DNA of 64,000 bases. Source: Atriophallophorus winterbourni (Eukaryota; Platyhelminthes; Trematoda; Plagiorchiida; Microphallidae). The stretch's first letter is position 1; every line of letters starts with the position of its first letter. Of the stretch, positions 22,210 through 33,600 are shown in pieces. The DNA lies in the NCBI GenBank assembly GCA_013407085.1, contig JACCGJ010004939.1:60190-124189 (forward strand), in the 5' to 3' direction. The notes beneath the pieces were generated by a model, which saw nothing but the letters and a program-made list of their open reading frames with translations, was not told the origin of the DNA and did not search any database. The translations under genes and the position numbers were made by a program.

Positions 22210-24032
22210 GTAAGTGATTAATCTGAAACTTCCATGATTTTTTAAACAACGTTTGAACATTTATGCAACTCTTGCTGGCACGAATAAACTGATCAATCAA
22301 ATGACCAACGCACACGCATAGATAGGTTAAAGCTGAGAGCTTTAAAAATATCCGGATCAGCATTCACTTCTAAACAACACACTTTAATCTTGTAATTCTA
22401 TAATTAAGTGTCTTGAGCGAATTTTAGAAATCGATGTATCAAATTATCTTTGCTCGTCGCACAATTAAGGAGACGCTTAGATCACTAATGCGATTGTAAT
22501 TGCACATGAGAATTTGTCAGCTTAACATGTATAGATTTTTGCTTTTTTGAACACTGGTTTCAAGATGAACTATTGTACATTAAATAAAAAGTTGCTCTTG
22601 TCACTATTCCATCCCTAATTTTTATACGAAAATGCCAAAATACGAGTCTCTTCGAATGCCTCTCCAATAGGTGATTAGCTATACATTATGGTCGTGATAG
22701 ACAATAAACATTTATTTTTGCCACCATCCATTTAATAATTCCATTGACCGGTCGTGGGGTGTGTGATTGAAACGCATGCAAATAAACATTTTTGTCTCAC
22801 ATATATTCCAGTTAAGTATGCTCACAGTGATACTAAAGTCGTCATAGCAAGATAGCTCCGAATTCCTAAAAAAGATCTAATGGCGCGAGACTCATACATC
22901 CAGTCAAAACCAAGATTAGCTCATAACCTGTAAGTGTGGACGATTTTGCCCAGAAAGAACTGCTTCTTCTGGCATGGGAAGTGGCAAAGGCGGTTACTGG
23001 CACTTCAAATCGGGTTTCTTTCGGGTAGGTAGATCTCGTAATTCCATGCGGTCCATACAACAGAAAGAAAACCCTTATCTCTAACCATAACTTGTAGCTA
23101 TATCCAAACATTTGAAAGGTATTAAGATTCGACCTTGAGGAAGATACTGAGATCCCAAGTTCCGTTGGACATCTGTATATCTAAATGAACTTCGTACTAG
23201 CAAATAATGTGATGGAATTTATATTCAAATTTATCAGCCCAGCTGTTCGTTCGGTTCTATTGAAGTTGTATGAATGAATTCTCTGCTACATGGGTAACAG
23301 ATATTTCTCCATTATGAACTGCAATGGCGTACGTTTAATTCTCATGGAAAATTTTAGCATATATAAAATCACACTGAAAAAATATAATACATAAAATTTT
23401 CAAAGCAAACGTTTAAATTGCCAATCACAACGAAGTATCGACCAAATTTCCATACCTTTATAAATGGCCAGATTGTGCAAGACCCTTCATCTATTCTCAA
23501 ATACGTATTACTTGGTGATGGTTTTGAAGCTTTATGTCAGCGAAGCCTTCATTTGGGTACCCGACCATATTTTACAAACTCGAAAGTGTATTTCTTGAAT
23601 AAACCCCTGTATTAAATCACATTTATTTGATTTAATATGGTGCTCCCATCCGAGATACTTACAATACACAACCGGTTTCTAACTGTTTCCTGTGGAGAAC
23701 GCTGCGGAGAACTTCAGATTAGGTTCATCCATCCTTTGAAAATATTTAAGTAATTGACTTGTACAATTCGTAACATTCAAAGTCATTGGTTATTCCTTAC
23801 TTCAGCGAGACCGCATTTTAGAGCATCATCACAAAACCTCTCCGAAGTGAGCCGTAATATAATCCGGTTTCGAAACTATTCATTTCCCAATAGCACACGT
23901 TTACCCACCATTACTTCTTGCAAGATGTTCGATGTTCTGCTTCAAAATATTCACGGTATAGATCGTGTGAAATACGAATTATTCCCAGCATATCTTACGC
24001 TGTTGCAGCGAGAAGGAGAAAAATGTTTGTAA
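22152..24032 (+). CDS. Gene B: MEG-like secreted protein (possibly damaged)
   Basis: Visible exons: 22,152-22,209 (58 nt, signal peptide, ends phase 1 at A|gtaagt); 23,406 to about 23,615 (phase-0 start, SEA-like pattern CQRSLHLG...SKVYFLN); and terminal exon 23,806-24,032 (acceptor ttccttacttcag, phase-1 start, stop TAA). The terminal exon has RVKYELFPAYL, matching LYKYELFPEM of gene C. A polyadenylation signal AATAAA is at 24,182. The predicted product is a small secreted protein. The SEA-like frame hits a stop at 23,613 and continues in the next frame after a run of four C, so this copy may carry a one-base frameshift. The micro-exon and second exon were not located. Function is unknown. 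Confidence 0.55.
22741..22800 (+). repeat. Copy 1 of the gene-cluster intronic repeat
   Basis: It contains ccggtcgtggggtgtgtgat followed by tgaaacgcatgcaaa, matching 36,660-36,700 in gene D and, less well, 24,395-24,425. Here it lies in the first intron of gene B. Confidence 0.65.
22860..23110 (+). repeat. Diverged SINE-like repeat
   Basis: The order of blocks (gaactgcttctt, ggcaaaggcggttactggca, a -cgtaattccatgcggtcca- stretch, then aaagaaaaccctta) follows that at 10,070-10,210 and in the RTE LINE leader at 52,380-52,500. The minus-strand frame here is only a shadow of this repeat. Confidence 0.5.
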
Positions 24033-24309
24033 AATTTTACACAAAATTGATGTAAATGAAACTAATATGTTCAAATAGCTTGAAAATGCTCCATATATCA
24101 AACCTACTATCCATTTTGATCGCAACGATATTTTTTCGGCTGATTACTGTACTTCTTTCAGAGCGTAGGATGCATTTTTTAAATAAAAATGCTCGTCACT
24201 GGTAAATAGGTTTCTAACAAAGAATCGCGATGTACATATATGGAAATTTCAAATCAATTGCTTGTCGAATGCTTGAGGCGCGTTAAAAATGACCAATTTA
24301 CTGAACAAG

Positions 24310-24430
24310 ATTTGCGCTTGTATGCCACTGCTGGATAAGCATGATGATCGTACAATTTATAACTGACGAGTGCAAATCAGAAACAACGAAGTCATGAGAT
24401 ATGTGTGATTGAAATGCATTCAATTGAGGA
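24310..24430 (+). repeat. Copy 2 of the gene-cluster intronic repeat
   Basis: It shares ttgcgcttgtatgccactg with 36,300 and a ctgacgagtgcaa block with the hammerhead-like core of the 36.3-36.7 kb copies, then tgtgtgattgaaatgcat. It lies between genes B and C. Confidence 0.6.
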
Positions 24431-24557
24431 TGTTTGACCAATTTAGTGACATGAGGATGGCATAGATTTGTGACGGTGGATAATTTAAATCTAATTTGAT
24501 ATTTGGTCACATATTCATAGTTGCTTAATCATGTAAACTGATTTTCTATATGAACAG

Positions 24558-24658
24558 AAGTAATTGTTGCTCATAATTTCGATTTCGACGAGCATATGTC
24601 GAAACAGATGAAATGCGGGCTACTGGAAAGAAACGTACTGTTTCGTACGTGTGATTAC
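24558..24658 (+). CDS. Gene C exon, phase 1 to 0
   Basis: Acceptor tatatgaacag, then 33 open codons including NFDFDEHMSKQMKCG and ending FRTCDY, donor GTAAGTG. The end resembles NSTCDL of the gene E 56-nt exon, so it could instead be a penultimate exon of another copy. Confidence 0.55.
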
Positions 24659-27600
24659 GTAAGTGTGAGCTTCTGTGAAATCTTTATCAAATTACAATGT
24701 TTCTACAATTTTAACTCGAACATTTCCTGCAACAAACACTTTGTTTCTCAAATTATTTCAAACAACTCTGTACGAAACAATATTCCTCAATTGAAAGCTT
24801 CTTGTGTTAACCGTAATCAATAATTTTTAGCAGATTCTCTTTAGAAACATGACTATTTTCAGTACAATCGTGCGAAATTAACGGGTAATGCAGATTGTGC
24901 AAATATTTAGGTAAATAGAAACTTAAATGCTATTTTTTACAACGTGGATAGAATAGTCTCGTTCATAAAGGCGTATTATGCTGGAAATCAAGTGAAATTT
25001 GATAATGGATATTAAACAAAAACGTGGTTCCTATATATATATCTTTATTCAAATTTCTTTTTCGGTGTACCATTTGAGCTTGCTTATTTATAGCCAATTT
25101 AAATTCTGAGAAACGTGCCAAATTATTTGTTTATTCACTTATACTTGAATACGAAAATACGAATTATGGTGTTTGGATTACAGGAAGAGCCATTGTACTT
25201 GATGGTGTAACAAAATAAGAAATGGGAATTCCTCACCATATATTAGTCCTGGTAATCAAACAGCTTTTGAAATTGAAATTGGTAGTAGTGCATAATTTGA
25301 TTCTGTTCGAGGAATATAATTTTAATATCGATATGGAAAACGCAAACATCTCAAAACTGTTTTGGCTTCAAGATCAACTCTTCAATGAGCTCTCCCAAAT
25401 ATCTCATACAAGCAATAGTTATTCGTTCAAATGGAGAAATTCAAATGCCCACATAATGGACGCAGTTAGGCAGGGCAGAAATAACTTGACTGGAATTGAA
25501 AAAGGAACATGTGAGAGGTAATATTATTGGTGAATGCAAAAGCTTATAGTTCAAGTAATATCTCGGCTCATTCGGTCGATGTCAACTAATGACGATTTTA
25601 TGTTTTGCGGAAATCTGATTCAGGTGAATAATCTCTTCCGCATCGCCTACAGCGATAGACAGTACACGAACGATCTGTGGTGTTTGCATGTTGTTTGAGT
25701 GACCAACCTCCAGCACCTGAAAGCAGTATCTGGTACTCCCTAGCATGCATGTGACACTTCACACAATAACACTAGAGAGCAGCCAAGAGCACGTAGTTCC
25801 GTGATCGTAAGATCTAGATCACGTTACTACAAGTGGTTCTGTTAAAAAGGACCAGCACAGAAGAATTAGGAACGAAGACCAAATATATGTTTATAAACGA
25901 TGCCTATAATGGTATTTTTGTTTTACTGGAATAAATGAACATTTCCGAACCTATAAGAAATATCTTCTCAGAACAATCATGCGTTGAACATCCTAATCAA
26001 TTGTATTCAGGCAATAGAACTTTGATGATATATTAGAATATTAACATTTTAATTGCATTCCAATTATTCCAAAAACCTTGTTCTTATATTTACAAAGGCC
26101 GTATCTCAAGACGCGCTTTTTGGGAATATTAACGATAATATTTTGCACTCAGTCATGATACAATTTTCCCGTAATTACTTCCTTCGAGATTGAGCTAATA
26201 TTTACCCATTGGAACATATTTTCAGGCTTTAACAAAAACGCAAGCGCGTGGCTGTCGACTACTGCGGTATTATGTTTTCGATTCAAAGTTGTTGCTTGTG
26301 GAATTAGAGTTGGATATCAAGTCGAAAGGTACAAATACCGAAACTGTGGCGCTTAAAACGGCACTCAAAATGAATGCATTGGGCTACAGAATGAAAGCAA
26401 TAACAGGTGATGCATTTCGTCTTATGTAAACGGGTTGAAACTACATTGCATCTTTTAACAATAAACGTCCAATCTTTATTGCAGGGAACCCGCAACTGCA
26501 AGATTCACCGCCATACAATTACAAAACCAGTGAGTTTGAAAAATATTAATAGCACAATTTAATAGCCTATTATCAGAAGTGCAACAGATGAGTGACACAA
26601 AAATTGTACAAATATTTCACAAACATCAAATCAGCATATTTTGATAGCATCATCAGTTTGATGTTCTTGGTGATGTTTGATCAATAAAATTTGTGTTGAG
26701 AGATAAAAAGTTATAAATTCTTTAACTAAAGTAAACGGATAAAATTACTTGAAATACGATAAACGAATAAACATTCTCTCCACATAAGTGTGTTTCACGC
26801 CGAGCTTAAATTAAAAGGTTCAGAGCTACGTGATTAAGAATAAAATACTCAAGCAAACTACGTCGAAATTTATGACACCAGTGCTGCTTTAAATGCTACT
26901 TAAGTCACCGTAGGAAATCCTCGGACATACACAGGGGCAGTTTGTGTTTGAAGATACTAGATTAAAGATTTTTGTGGCCACAAAAAGCAATCACCATCAC
27001 ATAGTAATCATTCGTTCACGAAAACGAAATAACACATAACCATGTAATGTCAAGTATAGTCAAGTTGAACCCATACCATGATTTGCTATTCAGAAGTCGT
27101 CAAATCATTATGCAACAAATACGTGTCCAAATTTCGAATGAATATTTCAACGCTGGAGGCAGTAACAATTGTTTCATTCCAGAAGAAACAAAATCGTACA
27201 GAAAGATAATACGTGAATGGGTAATTTTTATCGACACCGAGTGGCTGCGTGCATGTTGCGACTCACGTCATTATTATAAATGTTTTAAACAATGATGTGA
27301 AGTGACCATGATTATCCATCAGAAGTGCATAATTATCTCATTTTCCACACAGTTTGCTTTTAGGACCCGGTATGCTAAAAGGGAGAAACATGTGTCTAAC
27401 ATCTTTCAATCAGTCATTGCTATTTACATAGCTTATTAATAGTTTGGGAAAAAATTCGGATTAGCTCTCATATAATGGTCAAGTTTTGATTGGAATATAG
27501 ATACGCTGTTTGAGCTTACCAAATCGGAAGGTAGGGAATTCCAAGCAAAGCACACACGTACGGAATAAAAATACCTGTATCTGTTCCGTTTGGAATGTGG

Positions 27601-30600
27601 TATTTCCAAATTGTAACCATGGCCACGGCTGTTGCTGGAAGTGCGAAGGTGGAATAATATATCCAAGGGGTGGGAAACAGTAGTTAGTATTTTGTATGCG
27701 AGGATGAGATCACCTCGCATTCTCCTTTGTGCAAGTGTACTCATTTCCAGTTGTCTGAGTCGCCTGGCGAATGACATATTTTCGAGACCAATGACAAGCT
27801 TAGAAGCTCTCCGGTATATGCGAACCAGGAGTAAGATGTCTTTTTGGAGCAATTGTGTCCAGGCTTGTGAGGCATAATCTAGAACCGGGTGTATATATGT
27901 ATTCATCATGAAAGGAAAACACCCCGGGAAAATCGTCCAAATATCCGCCGTAGCATGCCGAGCAGCCGAGACGCGCTTTTGTAAACGGTTTCGCATTGTA
28001 GACCATTTTTCAAACTGCCGCAAATCCAGACACCTAGGTCCTTTTCTTTTTCAGTGTACTCCAGGTTAATGTCGCCGAGCTTGTATGGATAGGAAAAGCC
28101 AAGGTCACGACCAATCTGAATCATCTTCGACTTTTGCATATTCAATGACAGTTTATTTTCAGATGACCAGTTGAACAAAGCACTCAAATCGTTTTGCAGC
28201 AAGATACAATCGTCAGCATTTCTGATTTGCCTCCATACTTTTATATCGTCAGCAAACAAAACCATCTTACTATCATTTGGTAGTGGTATATCGTTCATAT
28301 AGACTAGAAACAGTATTGGTCCAAGCACTGAGCCTTGTGGAACTCCGCTAGTGACATCGATGTTCTTCGATAATAGGCCGTCCACACGAACTCGGATGTG
28401 TCTGTTGCTGAGGTAATCTCTTAGCAATTCGTATAGTCTTCCAACAACACCGTGTTTCTTTAGCTTGTTCAAGAGTAAATTGTGATCAACTCTGTCGAAC
28501 GCTTTAGAAATGTCCAGGTAGCACGCATGAATACAGCCCCCCGCATCTACAATCCTCGTCCAATCGTCTAAGCTTGTCAGCAAATTTGTTAGACAAGAGC
28601 GATTTCTGCGAAATCCATGTTGGGCAACTGCCAAAAGTTGATTCGTTTCCAGATGTCGCACGATTTCTGCGGTTATTATTCGCTCAAAATCTTTTGATAC
28701 CGAAGACAGCAAGGTCACCGGCCTGTAATTTTTAACATCAGAACGGCAACCACCTTTGTAAATGGGTATTATTTGTCCCAGTTTCCAGTCTTGTGGCACT
28801 ACGCCAGCTTGGAGCAAATTATTAAACATGCAAGATAGAGGTTCAGATAGCTGCGCATGGCAGGTTTTGAGCAGCTTTGGAGTTATCTCGTCTGGTCCTG
28901 GAGATTTCTTTACGTTTAATTTTCGTAAGTACTGCGCTACCACCATCGGAGTAATCAATACTTCACTCAAGGTCGGTCGGTCAAGTCGAACGATTGATTC
29001 CTGATCAGGCTCCATGGATTTCGGCGCAAAAACTCCGGCATAAAAGTCTGCTAACAGGTCAGCGGTCTGATTTATGGATTCTGTGAAGCCGGACGAAGTT
29101 TTCAGGGCAAAGACTCCTGGTTTAATATTTGTTCTATCGTTTACAAGTCTATACAAGAGCTTCGGATTCGGGTGCATCTGAGTAATCAATTGCGATTGGA
29201 ACGCTTGTTTATCATCTTGAATTAAGCTGATAACTTTGTTTCTCAGTCTTGTAAATTGTGCCCAAGAATCAGCTGTGTTGGTTGCCTTGTGAAACTCCCA
29301 CGCTACTGCCTTTTGTTTCATCCACTTTTTAGTCCTACTTCGTAGTAAAAATTTATATCGTTGAGACGTTTTCTTCGAAGCAAACATTGAATGTTCCTCC
29401 AATATAGATTTGAGGTGCTGTAAGAGAGATCGCCAATGACTATCCGGATTGGAGTAATCCAGTTGTGCGAAACTAGTGCTTTGTAACTCGGCACACAGAG
29501 CACGGAGGTTCACTTTTCTGACGCATTTTGTCCCGTCACTATTGCGTCTAGCGCTACAAACGTACTCGAATTCTAGGACAACGTGATCGTTTCGTCCGAT
29601 CGGTGGTTTATAAACGATATTCTCAACAGCTGTGGGATCTGATGTAAGTATAAGGTCCAAGGTAGACGGCTGGTCTGATCCTCTCATACGAGTAAATCCA
29701 AAAACGTGGTTATAAAGGGGTGCGTAATCCAAAACGGCTGGAAGTTTATTTTCAAGTGCCTCTGATGCATGATCATTCCGGATATAAAGCTGGGGAATGT
29801 TGAAATCCCCCATTTTTAATATTTGAGTATTGTATCGCGTTGTTACATAGCGCGAAGCATTAATCAGTTTATTGTTTAGATCGAGAGTTGCTGTTGGAGA
29901 ACGATAGATCACTCCAATAATGCATTGGTCTCCTGAAGTAAGAGTCAGAGAACACCAAAGTGTGTCAGTGATATCAAGGATCACGTCGTTCATAGCTCTA
30001 CAGATAAACGATTGCTTGAAGTAGAGTGCTGCTCCTCCGCCATTGCCTAAACGGTCACGCCGAAATAGAGACATGTTGGGCAAAGAGAGTTCATTATCAG
30101 ACAATGAGGCATGGAACCACGTTTCTGTTACTGCAACTATGTCTGGCGCCGTTTCATAACAAATCTCGAACAATTCGATTAATTTGTTGAAAAGGCTGTT
30201 CGTGTTTGTATAGATGCACTTAATCGTATTTTTCGTGAGTAATGACGGGGTGGTAAGCGAAGTTATAAGTCCGGCTTCTTTGGATGGTAAAACATGTGTG
30301 CGTCTTATTGGTCGCCGACGGCTTGAATCGACAATTAGTTTTCGGTGTGAATTGCTCAGTCCGACTCGATTTGAGCCTCCTTTTGGATGGAAACGCTGCT
30401 ATCCGCTATCTCCAAGCGGGAGAGTGTTTGACTTGGTTGGGGTGGGCTAAGTCTAACATCCTTGGGTAATGTTCGTTTCCCTTTTGTCCATTCCGACCTT
30501 ACTATTTCAGCCATAGCATTGGTGAAGAACGTCATCATCAGAGGTTTCGGTCCATCCTCCTTGTTTTTTGGCGAAAAAGGAACTCGAAAAGTGTCCACAA

Positions 30601-33600
30601 CAACGGCATTAGAAATATCGAGAGAACACGCAATGTAGCGCCATTGTTTGACGTCGTGCTCTACGGTTTCCTGATTCGATGCTCTAGAAATATTTTCTGG
30701 TACACCAAGTAGAACTATACTTAACGATACCGTTTGTTTCCTGGCTTTCAAGCTGCCCTTCCTTTCCCACCATGGTACATCGGGATATATGCGGCAGTTT
30801 GAGTCGGAATCTGACTTGAGTAGGTATGCATTCAGCAATACGTTCTCGATATCAGCCTAGCATTTCAGTGTTACCTTGAGCAAGCGAGGTTGACCAATAT
30901 GAGGTGGAGTTGAATGCCGGGTTAGACGAGTCACTTTTATGCGTTTACGTGTTCAATTTTCATTAGGTGACAAAGCTCAGACCATTTATCCACATCGTGT
31001 TTCTGTTTGCTATCAAACAGTCTTTCTTGGGACTCGCTGACATTCGTACATATCACGTTCAGCCTGTATAGGGTGTTCTTTTTTCGTATCGGAAAGTCAG
31101 GCGTTTTAGAATTAAAAACGTTTGTGGCGTGACTTTGCGAGTCGGGTACAGCAGTTTTGGATTGTACAGCTGAGGTCGACCGTAACAGCATATCTTTGTA
31201 AGAATTTCCTACTTCTGTGGTCGTTTTAGCTGATTCCAAACGGGAATAACCCTGCTTTTTGGCTTTTTTGGCACGCGAATAGCCTTAGTCTTAGATTCCT
31301 TCAATGGTGTTTCCGAAATCGATGTATTGATATGATGGTTTGCATTAGTGATCCGTTGCGTACTCAAATGATTTACCAACATTTCTTCCACACGTCGAAG
31401 GCCTAACTCCAAACCGGCCAATCTATTTTCTATTTTTGTTTCAAAAGTATCGGCTTTGTGCAAAGATGTAGCTCTGCAACGAACACAGATATAGCATGCA
31501 CCTGGAACCCTTTCATTATTTAATAATGCTATCCAGTCAGGGGCTAATGTATGGTCGCATTTACCATGGATTTTACCCATACACAGAAAACACGTTATTA
31601 CTTTACGCGCCATGGGACTCACCGGTTGTTCGCATGCTTTGCACGTGACTTCGGGACAATTCTGCGTGTCGAGATTCGTCCTATCAGTTGGGCCGGCCGT
31701 GACCATTGTTGCGTTCGCCGGATCCAGGCCCTTGGCAATGAGGTCAAGTTGGTTCGATGTCGCTGCCACCGTTTGATCGATCGATTTTTTAGTCCATATG
31801 TTGGTTCTCGTGATGCGGTGAAACAAGTTAGAAGCCTGAAATGGGTTGTTCGGCTGTGTGACGGGTTTTTGTTCGACGGGTCGAGGTGGCTGTTTTGGAA
31901 CACGTGATTTCGTCATGTTGCAAATAATCCAATATAACTCGTTAACTACACAAGCTAGAACACAGAAATAAGTATCAAAATTCGTTGCTCGACGTGATCC
32001 TTGCAATGATAGCAAAAACCGTAGAATAGTTAGCGATTGAAAAAAGTGTGCGCGCGTGAGCAAACTGTGAAATTTACGCCGATATGATAACTTTGCTGCT
32101 AATCCGTTAACAAGAGAAAAACAAATAAATTCCGATAGATATGATCGAAAGTAGCACAGAATTTTTGGAATGAGAGAAATCCAAGCAGAATCAGCGAAGA
32201 TATGAGCAGACGTGTCAGAGCAACAAAAAAATGCGACTGCACAGTATAAGTCAGGGTTGGTTCAAGCTGACAATGGTAAAAGTGACAAACTGATAGCTAG
32301 AAGATGTGACGTTACCACAGATTGTAGGATATTAACGAAAAGCGATTCATTAAATAATTATTATTATTTTGAGTAAAAACGATATGACAGCTCTGGACAT
32401 AGAAGTAAAACGTTCTCTTGACCTCTTACAATAAGGATACTGTATATAGCTCGTCTGCTAGCCGAGGCAGAGCAAATACTGATTTCGCCTGCTGAACACA
32501 GATTCAAGATTCAAGAATTTATGGTTACAAAAAGCACATAGCTTCACAATTACCATATCATAGTAAATATGCGTTCAACAAGAGGTATAAAAAAATCAAT
32601 TATACGATGTCACTGCTTACCCTGAGTCAATACACAGGCATCGTCAAATCGTTATGTAACAAATAATTGTCCAAGGTTTTGGTGAATGTTTGGATACAGG
32701 GAGAGGTGATAATTGCTTCGGGAATGGCATTCCACAGGAAACAGACGCGTACCGAATAGAAATATCGGCGACAATTAGTCCGGGAATGGGGAATTTGTAG
32801 TGCCGCTGAGTGGCTACGTGTAATTCCTAATTCACGGTATTTGAACAAATGTTTAAGTGGATGATCTGGAGTATTCAATATCTTGTAAGTAATGATAACG
32901 TCACTTCGAAGTCTACGTTGGAGGGGAGTGGGTCTACGTTGGAGGGCCATAAATGTGTAACAGACATTGATCGACTAAACGGGAGAGATTTCTCTTCCCG
33001 AATCGTACTGTTTAGTCATTGGAAATCCATTGTAGCATGAAACCCTGTTGCGCATTTTTATTGTAATTCCATGGTAGACATGGGCCGAAGGAGGCCAATA
33101 TCGGTAATTTTTATTAATTAATTTGCAAAAGTGTTTCAAATATTACATATTTTCATCGTGGAGGATGACATTGATTAAACAGAATGATTCTTGGTCAGTG
33201 AGAGATTGCTGACGGCATAACCCTTAATAAAATATGAGATAGAATGCTCATGTTGGTACCATCAAGATATCGGTAGCATTTGTCAAGGAAATTAAGATAA
33301 ACATTTATCGGCTTTCGAATAAAGAAGTACTTTTAAATCATTCTGAAACGTATAACAACAGACAATAACAAAATCAGTATTTAGACTGCGTTTTCGGATA
33401 TCACTTTATAGTTGCAGATGGTAATTTGGCTAAATATCGTTATCAACGATGTAAACTTATACCAGAAAAATTTAATTTTTATTCTCCACCACATTTCCAT
33501 TCCTGGATTCAAGTATTCAAGTATTCAAGGATTTATGGTTAAAAAGTTATTTCTTTACATCTCCACAATTCCACATTATGAAAGAAAATGTGAAAAATAT

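Larger units (their letters stand above)
27430..32300 (-). mobile_element. Nearly full-length CR1-like LINE
   Basis: On the minus strand, ORF1 (32,063 to about 30,360, with frameshifts) is followed by ORF2 (about 30,320-27,436). The 5' leader extends to about 32,300, where a tgagcaga...caacaaaaa-tgcgac block also occurs upstream of the related ORF1 at 39,430-39,470. This is the best-preserved CR1 in the window and sits inside the 7.7 kb intron of gene C. Only a few frameshifts prevent coding, so it is one of the younger insertions. Confidence 0.85.

Noticed and set aside
22795..22840. 15-nt micro-exon candidate after attccag in gene B (donor gtgata)
   Set aside because: Phase-consistent but too short, with a weak donor. 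No counterpart of that size in the other paralogues.
22866..23111. Minus-strand 81-codon frame
   Set aside because: It lies over the diverged SINE-like repeat and has no recognisable protein features.
24086..24202. Hydrophobic frame starting MLHISNLLSILIATIFF as exon 1 of gene C
   Set aside because: Its only usable donor (CACTG|gtaaat) leaves phase 2, which does not join the phase-1 exon at 24,558, and its length does not match the 58-nt exon of B and D.
25222..25521. 99-codon plus-strand frame in the gene C intron
   Set aside because: No splice sites, no motif and no counterpart in D or E. Composition looks like chance AT-rich coding.
27047..27295. Plus-strand frame of 82 codons inside the cluster region
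   Set aside because: It mirrors the antisense of the CR1 C-terminus, and the same shadow frame covers 32,690-32,850, so it is not a host gene.
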